A stretch of 64,000 nucleotides of DNA. Source: CADEFX01 sp963806735 (GTDB lineage Bacteria; Pseudomonadota; Alphaproteobacteria; Rhizobiales; Hyphomicrobiaceae). The notes beneath the pieces are model-generated. The model saw only the letters and a list, made by a program, of their open reading frames with translations, searched no databases and was not told where the DNA came from. The DNA lies in contig CAWEBE010000071.1 in NCBI GenBank assembly GCA_963806735.1, positions 62,001-126,000 of the forward strand. Direction: 5' to 3'. Each line of letters starts with the position of its first letter. The first letter of the stretch is position 1. This document shows positions 52,034 through 60,410 of the stretch, one piece after another. The translations under genes were made by a program, and so were the position numbers.

Positions 52034-55000
52034 TTAACTCTTCGCCCGCAAATCGAGGGTCATCGGGAAGTCGGGGTGAGCCGCTGTGGCTTTTGGCGCT
52101 GAGGCGCCCGATGTGTGGCCCATTGTTTCGAAACGAGCGGTGCGTCGGGCTTCGGCCTCCAGGGCGTTCACCGGCCGCTCAGCATAGCTGCGACCGGCGG
52201 GATGCGTCGCGTGGTAGCGGCAACCGCCGATGGAGCGGCCTGTCCAGGTGTCGAAGATGTCGAAAGTCAGGGGCACGTGCGGACTGATCGTCGGATGGAA
52301 GCCGTGCGTTGGCCGAAAGGTGCGGAAGCGTACTCCGGCGATCGTTTCGCCCAAGGTGGCCGTGTTGGTGAGCGGCAGGGTGTAGCCGTTACAGGCGACC
52401 GTGAAGCGATCGCCGGTGGCGCCAGCGACTTTGACTTGCAGCCGTTCGAGCGACGAATCGACGGTGCGTGCGGTGCTCCCGCTGTCGCTCTGCTCGCCGA
52501 GGACGAGCCATGGCTCGAGGGCATGGCGCAACTCCAGGTCGATGCCGGCATGTTGAACGCGGCCAATCACCGGACAACGGAAGGCGAGATGAGGTGCGAA
52601 CCACTCGGATTGCATGGGGAGGTCGGCGCTCCTCAGGTCGCCAACAACGCTTTCCAGGTCGGCCCATAGGAAGTGCGGCAGCATGAAGCGATCGTGCAGC
52701 GCCGTGCCCCAGCGCACCAGCGGCTGCCGGTAGGGGTGCTCCCAGAACCAGGCGCCGAGCGCGCGGACAAGCAGCTGCTGGGCGAGGCTCATGCGCGGAT
52801 GCGGCGGCATCTCGAAGGCACGGAATTCCACGAGGCCCAGGCGGCCCATGGGACCGTCCGGCGAGTAGAGCTTGTCGATGCAGATTTCAGCCCGATGCGT
52901 GTTGCCGGTCACGTCGACGAGCAGGTTGCGCAGCAGACGATCGATCAGCCACGGCGATACTGATTGGCCAGGTTCTGGAATCTGACGCAGTGCAATTTCC
53001 AGCTCATAGAGGGAATCGTGACGCGCCTCGTCTATGCGCGGGGCCTGGCTGGTGGGACCAACAAAGAGCCCCGAGAACAGGTAGGACAGCGATGGGTGGT
53101 TCTGCCAATACCTGATGATGCTGGCGAGCAGATCGGGACGCCGCAGCAGTGGACTGTCCGCCGGCGTGGTTCCGCCGAGGACGACGTGGCTGCCGCCGCC
53201 GGTGCCGGTCTGTCGTCCGTCGATCATGAACTTCTCGGCCGTGAGCCCTATCTGCTGTGCTTCGTCATAGATGGCCGTGGTGATCTCAATTGAGTCCCGC
53301 CACGACGCTGCCGGATGCACGTTGACCTCGATGACACCCGGGTCCGGTGTCACCTTGATAAAGGCGACGCGCGGGTCGAACGGCGGCTCGTAGCCTTCGG
53401 GGCGAATGGGCTGGCCCGTGTCGGTGGCGGCTTTCTCGACGGCGGCAAGAAGCGCGGCGTAGTCGTCGCCATCCGCGAGCGGCGGCAGGAACACATGCAG
53501 ATGGCCGTCGCGCACTTCGAGAACCAATGCGGTGCGCACCAGAGCGGCCGGGTCGATCGGGCGCTCGGGAGCAACTTGTATGCTTTTCGTAGAACAGTGC
53601 TCTTCGGCAACTTGAAGGTTTTTTCGCGGAGCGAAGGGATCGATCGGCAGCACGTGCGGATAGTCGATGTAGGCGATCTCGCGTAGACCAGTCAGGGGCA
53701 GGCGCAGGCCGACCGGCGAGGCGCCAGGAATGAGAAACAGGTTGCCGCGGCGAAAAGCCCAGCGCTCCGTTGTCCAGCGCCGCTCTCCGCCGGGCGTGTG
53801 TGAAACGAGAAGGGGAAGTACGTAGCCGATCGGCCGATCCAAGCCGCGCTCGAAGGTGCGCATCAGGCGGTCGCGCTCGGCAGGCTCGGCGAGTTGAGCG
53901 TCTTCAAGCTTGATACCGAGCGGCAGCTTCTGCTCGATCAGCATGGCGTGCGCGGGGTCTTCGTAAGCGGGGATAGCGCTGTCGACCGCAAGTCCGAGAT
54001 GGCGGCAGAGAGAGCAACCGAAGCTCCGTGCGGCGTCCGCGGCCGCAGGTTGCGTTGCTTCGCCTGCGATCAGATTATCGGCGCGCCACAGCGGTTGTCC
54101 GTCCTTGCGCCAGTAGAGCGCATAAGCCCAGCGCGCCACCTGCTCGCCCGGATACCATTTGCCGAGACCGTGATGCAGCATACCGCCGTTGGCGAAGCGC
54201 TGACGAAGCCGGCGCGCCAGCTTGTCGGCGTACATGTGCTTCGTGGGGCCTAGCGCAGCGATGTTCCATTCGGGCGCCATCGAATCTTCGGCGGCGACGA
54301 ACGTGGGCTCGCCGCCCATGGTGAGGCGCACGTCGCCAGCCGACAGTCGCTCTTCCACGCGATCGCCGGCGGCGAGGATCGCCTGCCACTGTGCGTCGCT
54401 GTAAGGCTTGGATGTGCGCGGTACCTCGCGCATGCGCACAACCTGCATGGAGAAGGAGAAATCCACGTGCGCGGGCTCATGCGATCCAGTGATCGGGGCT
54501 GCGGTAAGTGGGCTCGGGGTTGTGGCGAGCGGAATGTGACCCTCGCCGGCGAACAGGCCGGAGGTCGGGTCGAGGCCAATCCAGCCCGCGCCGGGCATGT
54601 AGACCTCGGCCCAGGCGTGCAGATCGGCAGTATCCGTCTTCGCAGTGGTGTCGGGGCTCTCTTGATCGGGCGCGAGCTGGATCAGGTAGCCGGAGACGAA
54701 GCGTGCAGCCAGGCCGAGGTGGCGGAGAATTTGCACGAGCAGCCAGCCGGTGTCGCGGCAGGAGCCCGATTTGGCCTGCAGCGTTTCTTCCGCCGTCTGA
54801 ACGCCTGCTTCCATGCGCGTGCGATAGGCGACGTGGCGGCTGAGTGCGACGTTGAGATCGGAGATGAATTGAACCGTGGAGCGCGGCGAACGATCGATCT
54901 CAGCCAGGTATCGATCCAGCAGCGGCTCGGAGGGGGGCTGATCGAGATAAGGCCGCAGGTCAGCAGCCAACGCCCCGTCATAGGTAAAGGGAAAGCTCGC

Positions 55001-55294
55001 AGCCTCCGCATCAATGAAGAAGTCAAACGGGTTGATCGGCGACATCTCGGCGATCAAATCGACCGTGACAGCAAACTCGGCCGTCTTTTCGGGAAGCACG
55101 ACACGAGCGAGAAAGTTGCCGAACGGATCTTGCTGCCAATTGATGTAGTGCGTCGGTGTGACGTGCAGGGCATAGGCGGAAATTGGCGTGCGGCAGTGGG
55201 GCGCGGGCCGCAAACGAACGAGGTGGGGTCCGAGCGTGACTGGACGCTCGAAGCGATAGTGAGTGCGGTGCGTCAGCGCGATCTGGACAGGCAT
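52034..55294 (-). CDS. Transglutaminase domain fused to DUF2126
   Basis: About 1,086 residues, with ATG 55294 (MPVQIALTHRTHYRFERPVT) preferred over 55309 because it fits the family N-terminus. The N-terminal part has a transglutaminase triad: Cys179 (AKSGSCRDTGW), His226 (DLHAWAEVYMPGAGW) and Asp242 (LDPTSG). The remainder is DUF2126, with GGEPTFVAAEDSMAPEWN, LHHGLGKWYPGEQVARWAYA, THMGGS-like GTGGGSHVVLGGTTP and RPDLLASIIRYWQNHPSLS. DUF2126 has been predicted to be related to carboxylate-amine ligases. With the two genes downstream it makes one system, probably for synthesis or modification of a peptide. Confidence 0.9.
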   Translation of the reverse strand: MPVQIALTHRTHYRFERPVTLGPHLVRLRPAPHCRTPISAYALHVTPTHYINWQQDPFGNFLARVVLPEKTAEFAVTVDLIAEMSPINPFDFFIDAEAASFPFTYDGALAADLRPYLDQPPSEPLLDRYLAEIDRSPRSTVQFISDLNVALSRHVAYRTRMEAGVQTAEETLQAKSGSCRDTGWLLVQILRHLGLAARFVSGYLIQLAPDQESPDTTAKTDTADLHAWAEVYMPGAGWIGLDPTSGLFAGEGHIPLATTPSPLTAAPITGSHEPAHVDFSFSMQVVRMREVPRTSKPYSDAQWQAILAAGDRVEERLSAGDVRLTMGGEPTFVAAEDSMAPEWNIAALGPTKHMYADKLARRLRQRFANGGMLHHGLGKWYPGEQVARWAYALYWRKDGQPLWRADNLIAGEATQPAAADAARSFGCSLCRHLGLAVDSAIPAYEDPAHAMLIEQKLPLGIKLEDAQLAEPAERDRLMRTFERGLDRPIGYVLPLLVSHTPGGERRWTTERWAFRRGNLFLIPGASPVGLRLPLTGLREIAYIDYPHVLPIDPFAPRKNLQVAEEHCSTKSIQVAPERPIDPAALVRTALVLEVRDGHLHVFLPPLADGDDYAALLAAVEKAATDTGQPIRPEGYEPPFDPRVAFIKVTPDPGVIEVNVHPAASWRDSIEITTAIYDEAQQIGLTAEKFMIDGRQTGTGGGSHVVLGGTTPADSPLLRRPDLLASIIRYWQNHPSLSYLFSGLFVGPTSQAPRIDEARHDSLYELEIALRQIPEPGQSVSPWLIDRLLRNLLVDVTGNTHRAEICIDKLYSPDGPMGRLGLVEFRAFEMPPHPRMSLAQQLLVRALGAWFWEHPYRQPLVRWGTALHDRFMLPHFLWADLESVVGDLRSADLPMQSEWFAPHLAFRCPVIGRVQHAGIDLELRHALEPWLVLGEQSDSGSTARTVDSSLERLQVKVAGATGDRFTVACNGYTLPLTNTATLGETIAGVRFRTFRPTHGFHPTISPHVPLTFDIFDTWTGRSIGGCRYHATHPAGRSYAERPVNALEAEARRTARFETMGHTSGASAPKATAAHPDFPMTLDLRAKS

Positions 55295-55457
55295 GAGCCA
55301 CTCGGGCACGGCGCCACTTGCCGTAGGGCCAACTGACCGCAGTCCGAGGCGGCGCGCAAGCGCGTGCAGCGCGAGAAGAGCTTCCGTCGTGCCTGATTAT
55401 ACGGCAGAGAGGCTGGCCGTCGCGTGTGCAGCCCGCGACGGCTTGGTGGTGATGGCT

Positions 55458-55817
55458 TCAGACCGAGCCGATAACCTTGCGGACGACATGGGAACGGTTC
55501 GTGGTGAAGGGGCGTACCTCCTTGACCCAGCGACCCTTCTCTCCGGCTTCCGCCCACTCTTTGCTGAGCAGAACAGCCGGGCTCTCGATCTCGTACACCG
55601 CCACGTAGCGCGGCAGGCCCTCGCCCTTGAGCTCGCGCTTTTCTCCGCTCAAGACGAACGCTGCGGGCTCGGTCTTGAAGCGCGTTGCAGCCAGTACGCC
55701 CGGAACCTTGCTGAGGTAAGGAACGTGCTCGGTGTCGTAGACTTCGTTGAAGAGTGCCTCCTTCTCCGGCGTCACATCCATGCTGACGATGAACACGTAT
55801 TTCGTTTTGATCGGCAT
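55458..55817 (-). CDS. Small ferredoxin-like alpha/beta barrel protein (DUF4286-like)
   Basis: A 119-residue protein. The frame is open to 55907, but ATG 55817 has AGGAG eight bases upstream. It opens with a strand (KYVFIVSMDVTPEKEALFNE) followed by VYDTEHVPYLSKVPGVLAAT, a pattern shared by DUF4286 and EthD-type dimeric barrels. The segment PRYVAVYEIESPAVLLSKEW completes the fold. It is divergent from the alpha/beta hydrolase gene and may belong to the same pathway. The enzyme role is unknown. Confidence 0.75.
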   Translation of the reverse strand: MPIKTKYVFIVSMDVTPEKEALFNEVYDTEHVPYLSKVPGVLAATRFKTEPAAFVLSGEKRELKGEGLPRYVAVYEIESPAVLLSKEWAEAGEKGRWVKEVRPFTTNRSHVVRKVIGSV

Positions 55818-56011
55818 TGTCGCTCTCCTGCTCCTTGCCTGCTCAGAGGTGACGATTTTCAGGTGGTCTATCGACGCGCAGTCTTCGCCTGAAGACATGC
55901 ACGGCAATTCTACGAGATATGCTGCTTCCGCGCTCGCCGAACAACCTTATGCCGTTGACCGGCCCGGCGACAGATGCAACCTTTTGAGGGTGGCAATGCC
56001 AAGAGGACATA

Positions 56012-56791
56012 ATGGCAAGCACCTGGAAGGAAACGTCGCTCGACATTGCGGGCGTCAAGCTGCACCTCGCGCGCGCCGGCAAAGGTGCACCCCTGCTCAT
56101 CCTGCATCACGACACTGGCACGCTGCCTACGCTGCCGTTCTATGAAGCGCTGGCGGCGCGCTTTGATGTCTTGGTCCCTCATCATCCGGGATACGGAAAA
56201 TCACAGCGGCCAAACTGGTTGCGCTCGGTTCGCGATATCGCGGCGATGTATCAGAATGTGCTGGTGAAGCTGGACATCGAGCAGTGCGTGCTCATAGGTC
56301 TCGGCTTCGGCGGCTGGATAGCGGCCGAGATGGCGACACAGGCACCGCGTTCGGTCAGCAAGCTCGTGCTCGTCGGCGCCATGGGTGTCAAGCCGCTGGA
56401 AGGCGACATCCTCGACGAGGCGATCGTCAGCTACATCGACTATGCGCGCGCCGGCTTCCACGATCAAAAGGTGTTCGACGCTGTGTACGGGGCCGAGCCC
56501 GACACCGATCAGCTCGAGCAATGGGACATCTGCCGTGAGATGAACTTCCGCATCGCCTGGAAGCCCTACAAGTACAGCCAGACGCTGCCGCATCTGCTGG
56601 GCGGTGTGCGGGCACCCGCGCTTGTGGTGTGGGGCGATGACGACAAGGTTGTGCCGCGAAGCGCAGGCGAGATCTATAAGGCCAAGCTGCCGCAAGCCCG
56701 GCTCGAGATCGTCAAGAATTGCGGCCATTGCGTCGACATGGAGAAGCCGGACGAGCTCACCAAGCTCATCACGAGCTTCGTCGGCGGCTAA
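56012..56791 (+). CDS. Alpha/beta hydrolase family protein lacking the nucleophile serine
   Basis: A 259-residue alpha/beta-fold protein with HHDTGTLPTLPFYEALAARF, VLVPHHPGYGKSQRPNW and a C-terminal Asp/His region (VVWGDDDKVVP, NCGHCVDMEKP). The nucleophile elbow, usually GxSxG, reads LIGLGFGGWIAAEMA, with Gly98 at the Ser position, so it is not a standard hydrolase. A GAGG site precedes the ATG. The gene is co-oriented with an LLM flavin enzyme 21 bases downstream, so the pair may act together, the hydrolase-like protein perhaps as a lyase, isomerase or binding partner. Confidence 0.85.
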   Translation: MASTWKETSLDIAGVKLHLARAGKGAPLLILHHDTGTLPTLPFYEALAARFDVLVPHHPGYGKSQRPNWLRSVRDIAAMYQNVLVKLDIEQCVLIGLGFGGWIAAEMATQAPRSVSKLVLVGAMGVKPLEGDILDEAIVSYIDYARAGFHDQKVFDAVYGAEPDTDQLEQWDICREMNFRIAWKPYKYSQTLPHLLGGVRAPALVVWGDDDKVVPRSAGEIYKAKLPQARLEIVKNCGHCVDMEKPDELTKLITSFVGG

Positions 56792-56812
56792 TCGAGATCG
56801 AGGGAACAACCA

Positions 56813-58057
56813 ATGCACCTGATGTATTTTACCGAGCAGCCGATGTCGGCCTACGACGCGAAAGAGGGCCTGGAATACGGCGCGACCGCGCTCACGTTCT
56901 CCAACAAGCATTTCGATCCGGTTGCCGGCAGCCGGCTCTACAACGAATATCTCGAGCAGTACGTCTACGCAGAGGAGATGGGCGTGGACGGCATCATGCT
57001 GAACGAGCACCACAATGCGCCGTTCTGCATGCAGGCCAAGGCCAATATCTTTGCCGCGATCCTCGCAGCCGCTACTAAACGCGTGAAGATCGTGATGCTC
57101 GGCAATCCATTGCCGCTGGCCGAGAACCCGATCCGGCTTGCCGAGGAGCTGGCCATGATCGACATGGTCTCCAAGGGCCGCCTCGTCTCCGGGTTCGTGC
57201 GCGGCGGCGGCCAGGAGCAGTTGGCGACGGGCGTCAATCCCGCTTTCAACCGCGAGCGCTTCGAGGAGGCGCACGATCTCATCGTGAAGACCTGGACCGT
57301 GCCCGGTCCCTTCCGCTGGGAAGGCGCCCACTACCAGCACCGCGTCGTCAATCCGTGGGCCCTGCCGTTGCAGAAGCCCTATCCGCGCGTGTGGATCCCG
57401 GGCGTCATCAGCAAGGAGACGATCATCTGGGCCGCCAAGCAGCGCTATCCCTATATCGCGCTCAACACGTCAATCCCGCAGACAAAGCAGATCTGGCAGC
57501 TCTATGACGAGACGGCGGCTGCGGTGGGCTACAAGTCGGGTCCGGAGAACCGCGGCTATCTCGCGCGCATCCACGTGGCCGAGACCGAGGAGAAGGCCAT
57601 CCAGAACGCCAAACAGTTCATGTGGATGCAGGGCGAGTTCACCGGCCTTGCCCATCCGGTCTGGGCCAATCCGTCAGGGTATTTCTCGCCCGGCGGGCGG
57701 CGCAACTTCGTCGAGTTCGCGGTCGGCCGCGCCAAGAATCCGCGCGGCAACCCGACGTTCGAACAGCAGCGCGACGACGGCATGATCATGTGCGGAACGC
57801 CCAAGCAGGTTCTGCCGCGCATTCGCCATCTGCTGGAGGAAACGCGGCCGGGGATACTGGCGGTCTGGGGCAACGACGGCAATGTCTCGCCTCAGGATTC
57901 CAAGAGCTGCATCCGTTTGCTCGGCCAGGAGGTGTTTCCACAGGTGCGCGAGTGGGCAAAGGAGCTGGGTCTCAACAGCCCGTTCGAGACCAATGCGCCG
58001 GTGAGCATTAAATACTCGACGGATTTGGAGCCGGCAAAGACGAAGGTGCCGGCCTAG
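56813..58057 (+). CDS. LLM class flavin-dependent oxidoreductase (luciferase-like)
   Basis: A 414-residue TIM-barrel flavin enzyme. Features are YNEYLEQYVYAEEMGVDGIM, LNEHHNAPFCMQAKANIF, VKIVMLGNPLPLAENPIRLA, EELAMIDMVSKGRLVSGFVR and PYPRVWIPGVISKETI, the luciferase-like monooxygenase pattern, with the reduced flavin mononucleotide site formed by the HH and the GRLVSGFVRGGG loop. A flavin reductase gene is not adjacent. It probably oxygenates a small organic compound together with the upstream hydrolase-like protein. A GAGGGA site precedes the ATG. Confidence 0.92.
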   Translation: MHLMYFTEQPMSAYDAKEGLEYGATALTFSNKHFDPVAGSRLYNEYLEQYVYAEEMGVDGIMLNEHHNAPFCMQAKANIFAAILAAATKRVKIVMLGNPLPLAENPIRLAEELAMIDMVSKGRLVSGFVRGGGQEQLATGVNPAFNRERFEEAHDLIVKTWTVPGPFRWEGAHYQHRVVNPWALPLQKPYPRVWIPGVISKETIIWAAKQRYPYIALNTSIPQTKQIWQLYDETAAAVGYKSGPENRGYLARIHVAETEEKAIQNAKQFMWMQGEFTGLAHPVWANPSGYFSPGGRRNFVEFAVGRAKNPRGNPTFEQQRDDGMIMCGTPKQVLPRIRHLLEETRPGILAVWGNDGNVSPQDSKSCIRLLGQEVFPQVREWAKELGLNSPFETNAPVSIKYSTDLEPAKTKVPA

Positions 58058-58128
58058 AGCAGGATCGCTTCTGATTGAATCACTTTATCCAATTGAGACG
58101 TCGCGGCCGAAGCGTAAATCCTGCTCTA
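58055..58128. repeat. Inverted repeat TAGAGCAGGAT / ATCCTGCTCTA, part of an intergenic repeat element
   Basis: Eleven-base perfect arms at 58055-58065 and 58118-58128 enclosing 52 bases. The left arm includes the stop codon of the LLM gene. Short mosaic palindromic elements with GAGCAGGAT ends are common between genes in Hyphomicrobiales. Copy number elsewhere in the genome cannot be judged from this window. Confidence 0.65.
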
Positions 58129-58153
58129 CACTTTAGGTTTAGAGTGCGATTCA

Positions 58154-58191
58154 CGCCTCATCTGGAAGCGGCAGCGCTGCCAGATGAGGCG
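58154..58191. repeat. Strong hairpin CGCCTCATCTGG / CCAGATGAGGCG
   Basis: Twelve-base perfect arms at 58154-58165 and 58180-58191 with a 14-base centre that contains the palindrome GGCAGCGCTGCC (58170-58181), which competes with the outer stem. This stem-loop is very stable and may end transcription of the LLM gene, although no T run follows. It belongs to the same composite intergenic repeat as the neighbouring arms. Confidence 0.65.
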
Positions 58192-58268
58192 ATCGCGCTC
58201 TAGAGCATCTCCTTGCGTGCCCCGAGGGACGGGCAGTGTGTGTGCACAAACTTTACTCTACACACTCA

Positions 58269-58409
58269 CGTCATTCCGGCGCCGCTTGCGCGTCTTACGT
58301 GCAAGCGGGAATCGGCCGGAACCCAGAAGCGCAATAACGTTTGCGGATATGCGCCTGGGTCCCGGCCCATTTCCGCTCGCGTGGAAACGCGAGCGGGGCC
58401 GGGATGACG
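58269..58409. repeat. REP-like palindromic element (CGTCATTCCGGC ... GCCGGGATGACG)
   Basis: Outer arms at 58269-58280 and 58398-58409 pair with one mismatch, and internal arms (CGCTTGCGCGTC, CAAGCGGGAATC, and CGCTCGCGTGGAAACGCGAGCG near 58376) form further stems. The CGTCATTCCGGC/GCCGGGATGACG ends recall widespread proteobacterial intergenic repeats. No gene is supported inside it. The 58058-58467 gap therefore holds only repeats. Confidence 0.6.
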
Positions 58410-58467
58410 CAAGAGTGGTGCGGCTTCGCGCGTGCCCATCTCGTCAAGCGCTGGTTCCTGCCGGAGC

Positions 58468-58599
58468 CTACCTCGCGTCGATCTTCACGCCGGGAAGCTG
58501 GATGCGGACCGTGTTGCGCTGGCTGTCGTAGTAGAGGTAGCCGAGGACAACCACGGCCGCGGCCAGCAGCAGGATGATGACGTTCTTGGAGTCCTTCAT
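58468..58599 (-). CDS. 43-aa single-pass membrane protein
   Basis: A short frame of 43 codons. The sequence has an N-terminal MKDSKN followed by a hydrophobic helix (VIILLLAAAVVVLGYLYYD) and a basic tail (VRIQLPGVKIDAR). Very short proteins of this design are common in Rhizobiales. The ribosome site is weak. The gene sits 46 bases after the sulfurtransferase stop on the same strand, so it may be the last gene of that operon. Function unknown. Confidence 0.6.
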   Translation of the reverse strand: MKDSKNVIILLLAAAVVVLGYLYYDSQRNTVRIQLPGVKIDAR

Positions 58600-58645
58600 G
58601 TCGTCGGCCGCCCCTCGCTGATGCTGCCCCCGCGCGTGAATGTGC

Positions 58646-59518
58646 TCAGTCCGTTTCGATGGGGAGAGACGTATCCTTTGCCCACTCGCCCATGGAGCCG
58701 TCGTAGAGCGTGAGATTGTCGTAGCCGAGCTGATGCAGCAGGAACAGATCGACGGTGGCGGAGATGCCGCCGCCGCAGTAGCACACGACACGCTTGTCCT
58801 TGGTAACACCTTGCGCTTCGAGTTTGGTCTTGGCGTCGGCAAGCGTGGTGAAGCCCTTGCTTTGCGCATCGACCAAGGTCGCGGCCGACACATTGACGCT
58901 GCCAGGGACGCGGCCGGGCCGGCCATAGCGACTGGGCTCTAGTCCCTTGTGGAATTGCGGCCCGAGCGCGTTGACGGTCACTGTGTCGGCACGCCCGATC
59001 GCCTGCCGCACTTCGTTCTTGCCGACGAATAGACCGGCCCTCGGCTTCGCCTTGAAGACTGCCTGCGGGTAGCCCTTGGGCGGCCCACTCTCGGTCGGTC
59101 GGCCCTCCGCCTTCCACTTGTCGAACCCGCCGTCGAGCACTGCGGCGTCGAAGCCCAATGACTTCAGCATCCACCAGAACCGCGTCGACCACATCATGCT
59201 GCCGATGCTGTAGAGCACGACGCGCACGCCCCCGCCGATGCCATGCCGTGCAAACGCTGCCTCGAGCTGCGCGATCGCCGGCAGCATGAAGCGCAGCCTC
59301 GTGCTCTGGTCGGAGAACTCGCCCTGCAGGTCGAGGAAATCGGCGCCGGGAATGTGCGCTTCCTCGAAGGTGCGCCGGCCGGGCACGGCAATGTAGGGAT
59401 CCTCGCTGCCGGGCGGCGTCGGCTCCAGGTAGGTGGTGCAGTCGTAGATGCGCAAGTTCGACTGTCCGAGTGTGACGGCGAGCTGCTCGGTAGTAATCAG
59501 AGCCTGTGGTTCGCGCAT
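58646..59518 (-). CDS. Rhodanese-like sulfurtransferase (two-domain, 3-mercaptopyruvate sulfurtransferase type)
   Basis: About 290 residues; ATG 59518 has an AGGAG site. The N-terminal rhodanese domain is inactive-type (VVLYSIGSMMWSTRFWWML in its active-loop region, no Cys); the C-terminal domain has the active loop CYCGGGISATVDLF, with Cys248 as the persulfide residue. The signature AFARHGIGGGVRVVLY and FKAKPRAGLFVGKNEVRQAI are typical of two-domain enzymes. It moves sulfur from thiosulfate or mercaptopyruvate. The CGGG loop differs from the usual CGSGVTA. It lies 13 bases from the next gene upstream and shares its strand. Confidence 0.87.
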   Translation of the reverse strand: MREPQALITTEQLAVTLGQSNLRIYDCTTYLEPTPPGSEDPYIAVPGRRTFEEAHIPGADFLDLQGEFSDQSTRLRFMLPAIAQLEAAFARHGIGGGVRVVLYSIGSMMWSTRFWWMLKSLGFDAAVLDGGFDKWKAEGRPTESGPPKGYPQAVFKAKPRAGLFVGKNEVRQAIGRADTVTVNALGPQFHKGLEPSRYGRPGRVPGSVNVSAATLVDAQSKGFTTLADAKTKLEAQGVTKDKRVVCYCGGGISATVDLFLLHQLGYDNLTLYDGSMGEWAKDTSLPIETD

Positions 59519-59531
59519 GGCGTCTCTCCTT

Positions 59532-60392
59532 TCAGCGCTCGACCGTGCGGCGCTCGATCTCCAGCATGTGCTCGAGGCCAATCGTCTCGTGCACAATCCT
59601 CTCTTCGCTTTTGTTGCCGCTGGCGCCCAGCAGGGGATCGGGCTCGTTGGCGGCCAGTGCCGCGTAGCATTGGCGCAGTGCCTTGTGCGCGGCCATCAGC
59701 GGCGTCGATGCGTCGATGAGCAGCCGGTAGCCGAGCCCGTGCAGATCGGCGGGCGACAGCCCGGTGGCTGCACGTGCATCGCCCGTGGCGAGCAGCACCA
59801 TCGGGTGATCGACCCGCTGGCCGATGGTCGCCACCTGGTCTGGAGACTTGGCCAGCACCAGCAGCATATCGGCGCCGGCCTGCTTGTAGGCCTCCGCGCG
59901 GCTGAGCGCCTCGTCGAGCCCATGCATGCGCGCCGCGTTCGTGCGGGCGATGATGAGGAAGTCGCGCGAGCGGCGCGCCGCCAGCGCCTCCTTGATCTTG
60001 GCCACCATCAGCTCGGTTGGAACGATATGCTCGATGCCGATGTGATGGTGCGCCCGCTTGGGCAGGATCTGATCCTCAATCTCGATGGCCGAGAAGCCCG
60101 CGGCCTCGCTCATGCCGATGGTGCGGTGCATGTGCATGGGGTCGCCCCAGCCGCAGGCGCCATCGAGAATGAGTGGCAGCGAGCACACCGCGCGAATGTC
60201 CAGCCCGGCCTGACACATCTCCGTCAGGTTCAGGTTGGCCTCGGTCACGCATTTGAGATAGCCCATCGAGCCGCCGCCGAGGTACAGCGCTTTGAAGCCC
60301 GCGGCCTCGGCGAGCTTTGCCGTCAGGGGATTGAAGACCAGCGGTGCCGAGACCGGGCGTGGTCCGGCGATCAGATCGCGCAGCGTGCTCAT
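59532..60392 (-). CDS. Isocitrate lyase/PEP mutase superfamily protein
   Basis: A 286-residue TIM-barrel enzyme: PLVFNPLTAKLAEAAGFKAL, YLGGGSMGY and LPLILDGACGWGDPMHMHRT (the Asp and the Gly-rich DGACGWGDP loop bind Mg and the substrate), with AIEIEDQILPKRAHHHIGIE. In isocitrate and methylisocitrate lyases the last motif is KRCGH, with a catalytic Cys; here it is KRAHH, so lyase chemistry on isocitrate is unlikely and oxaloacetate decarboxylase or a similar C-C reaction is more plausible. It shares an operon-like block with the sulfurtransferase and SDR genes. Confidence 0.88.
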   Translation of the reverse strand: MSTLRDLIAGPRPVSAPLVFNPLTAKLAEAAGFKALYLGGGSMGYLKCVTEANLNLTEMCQAGLDIRAVCSLPLILDGACGWGDPMHMHRTIGMSEAAGFSAIEIEDQILPKRAHHHIGIEHIVPTELMVAKIKEALAARRSRDFLIIARTNAARMHGLDEALSRAEAYKQAGADMLLVLAKSPDQVATIGQRVDHPMVLLATGDARAATGLSPADLHGLGYRLLIDASTPLMAAHKALRQCYAALAANEPDPLLGASGNKSEERIVHETIGLEHMLEIERRTVER

Positions 60393-60410
60393 ATGCGCTC
60401 GTTCTCCTGC

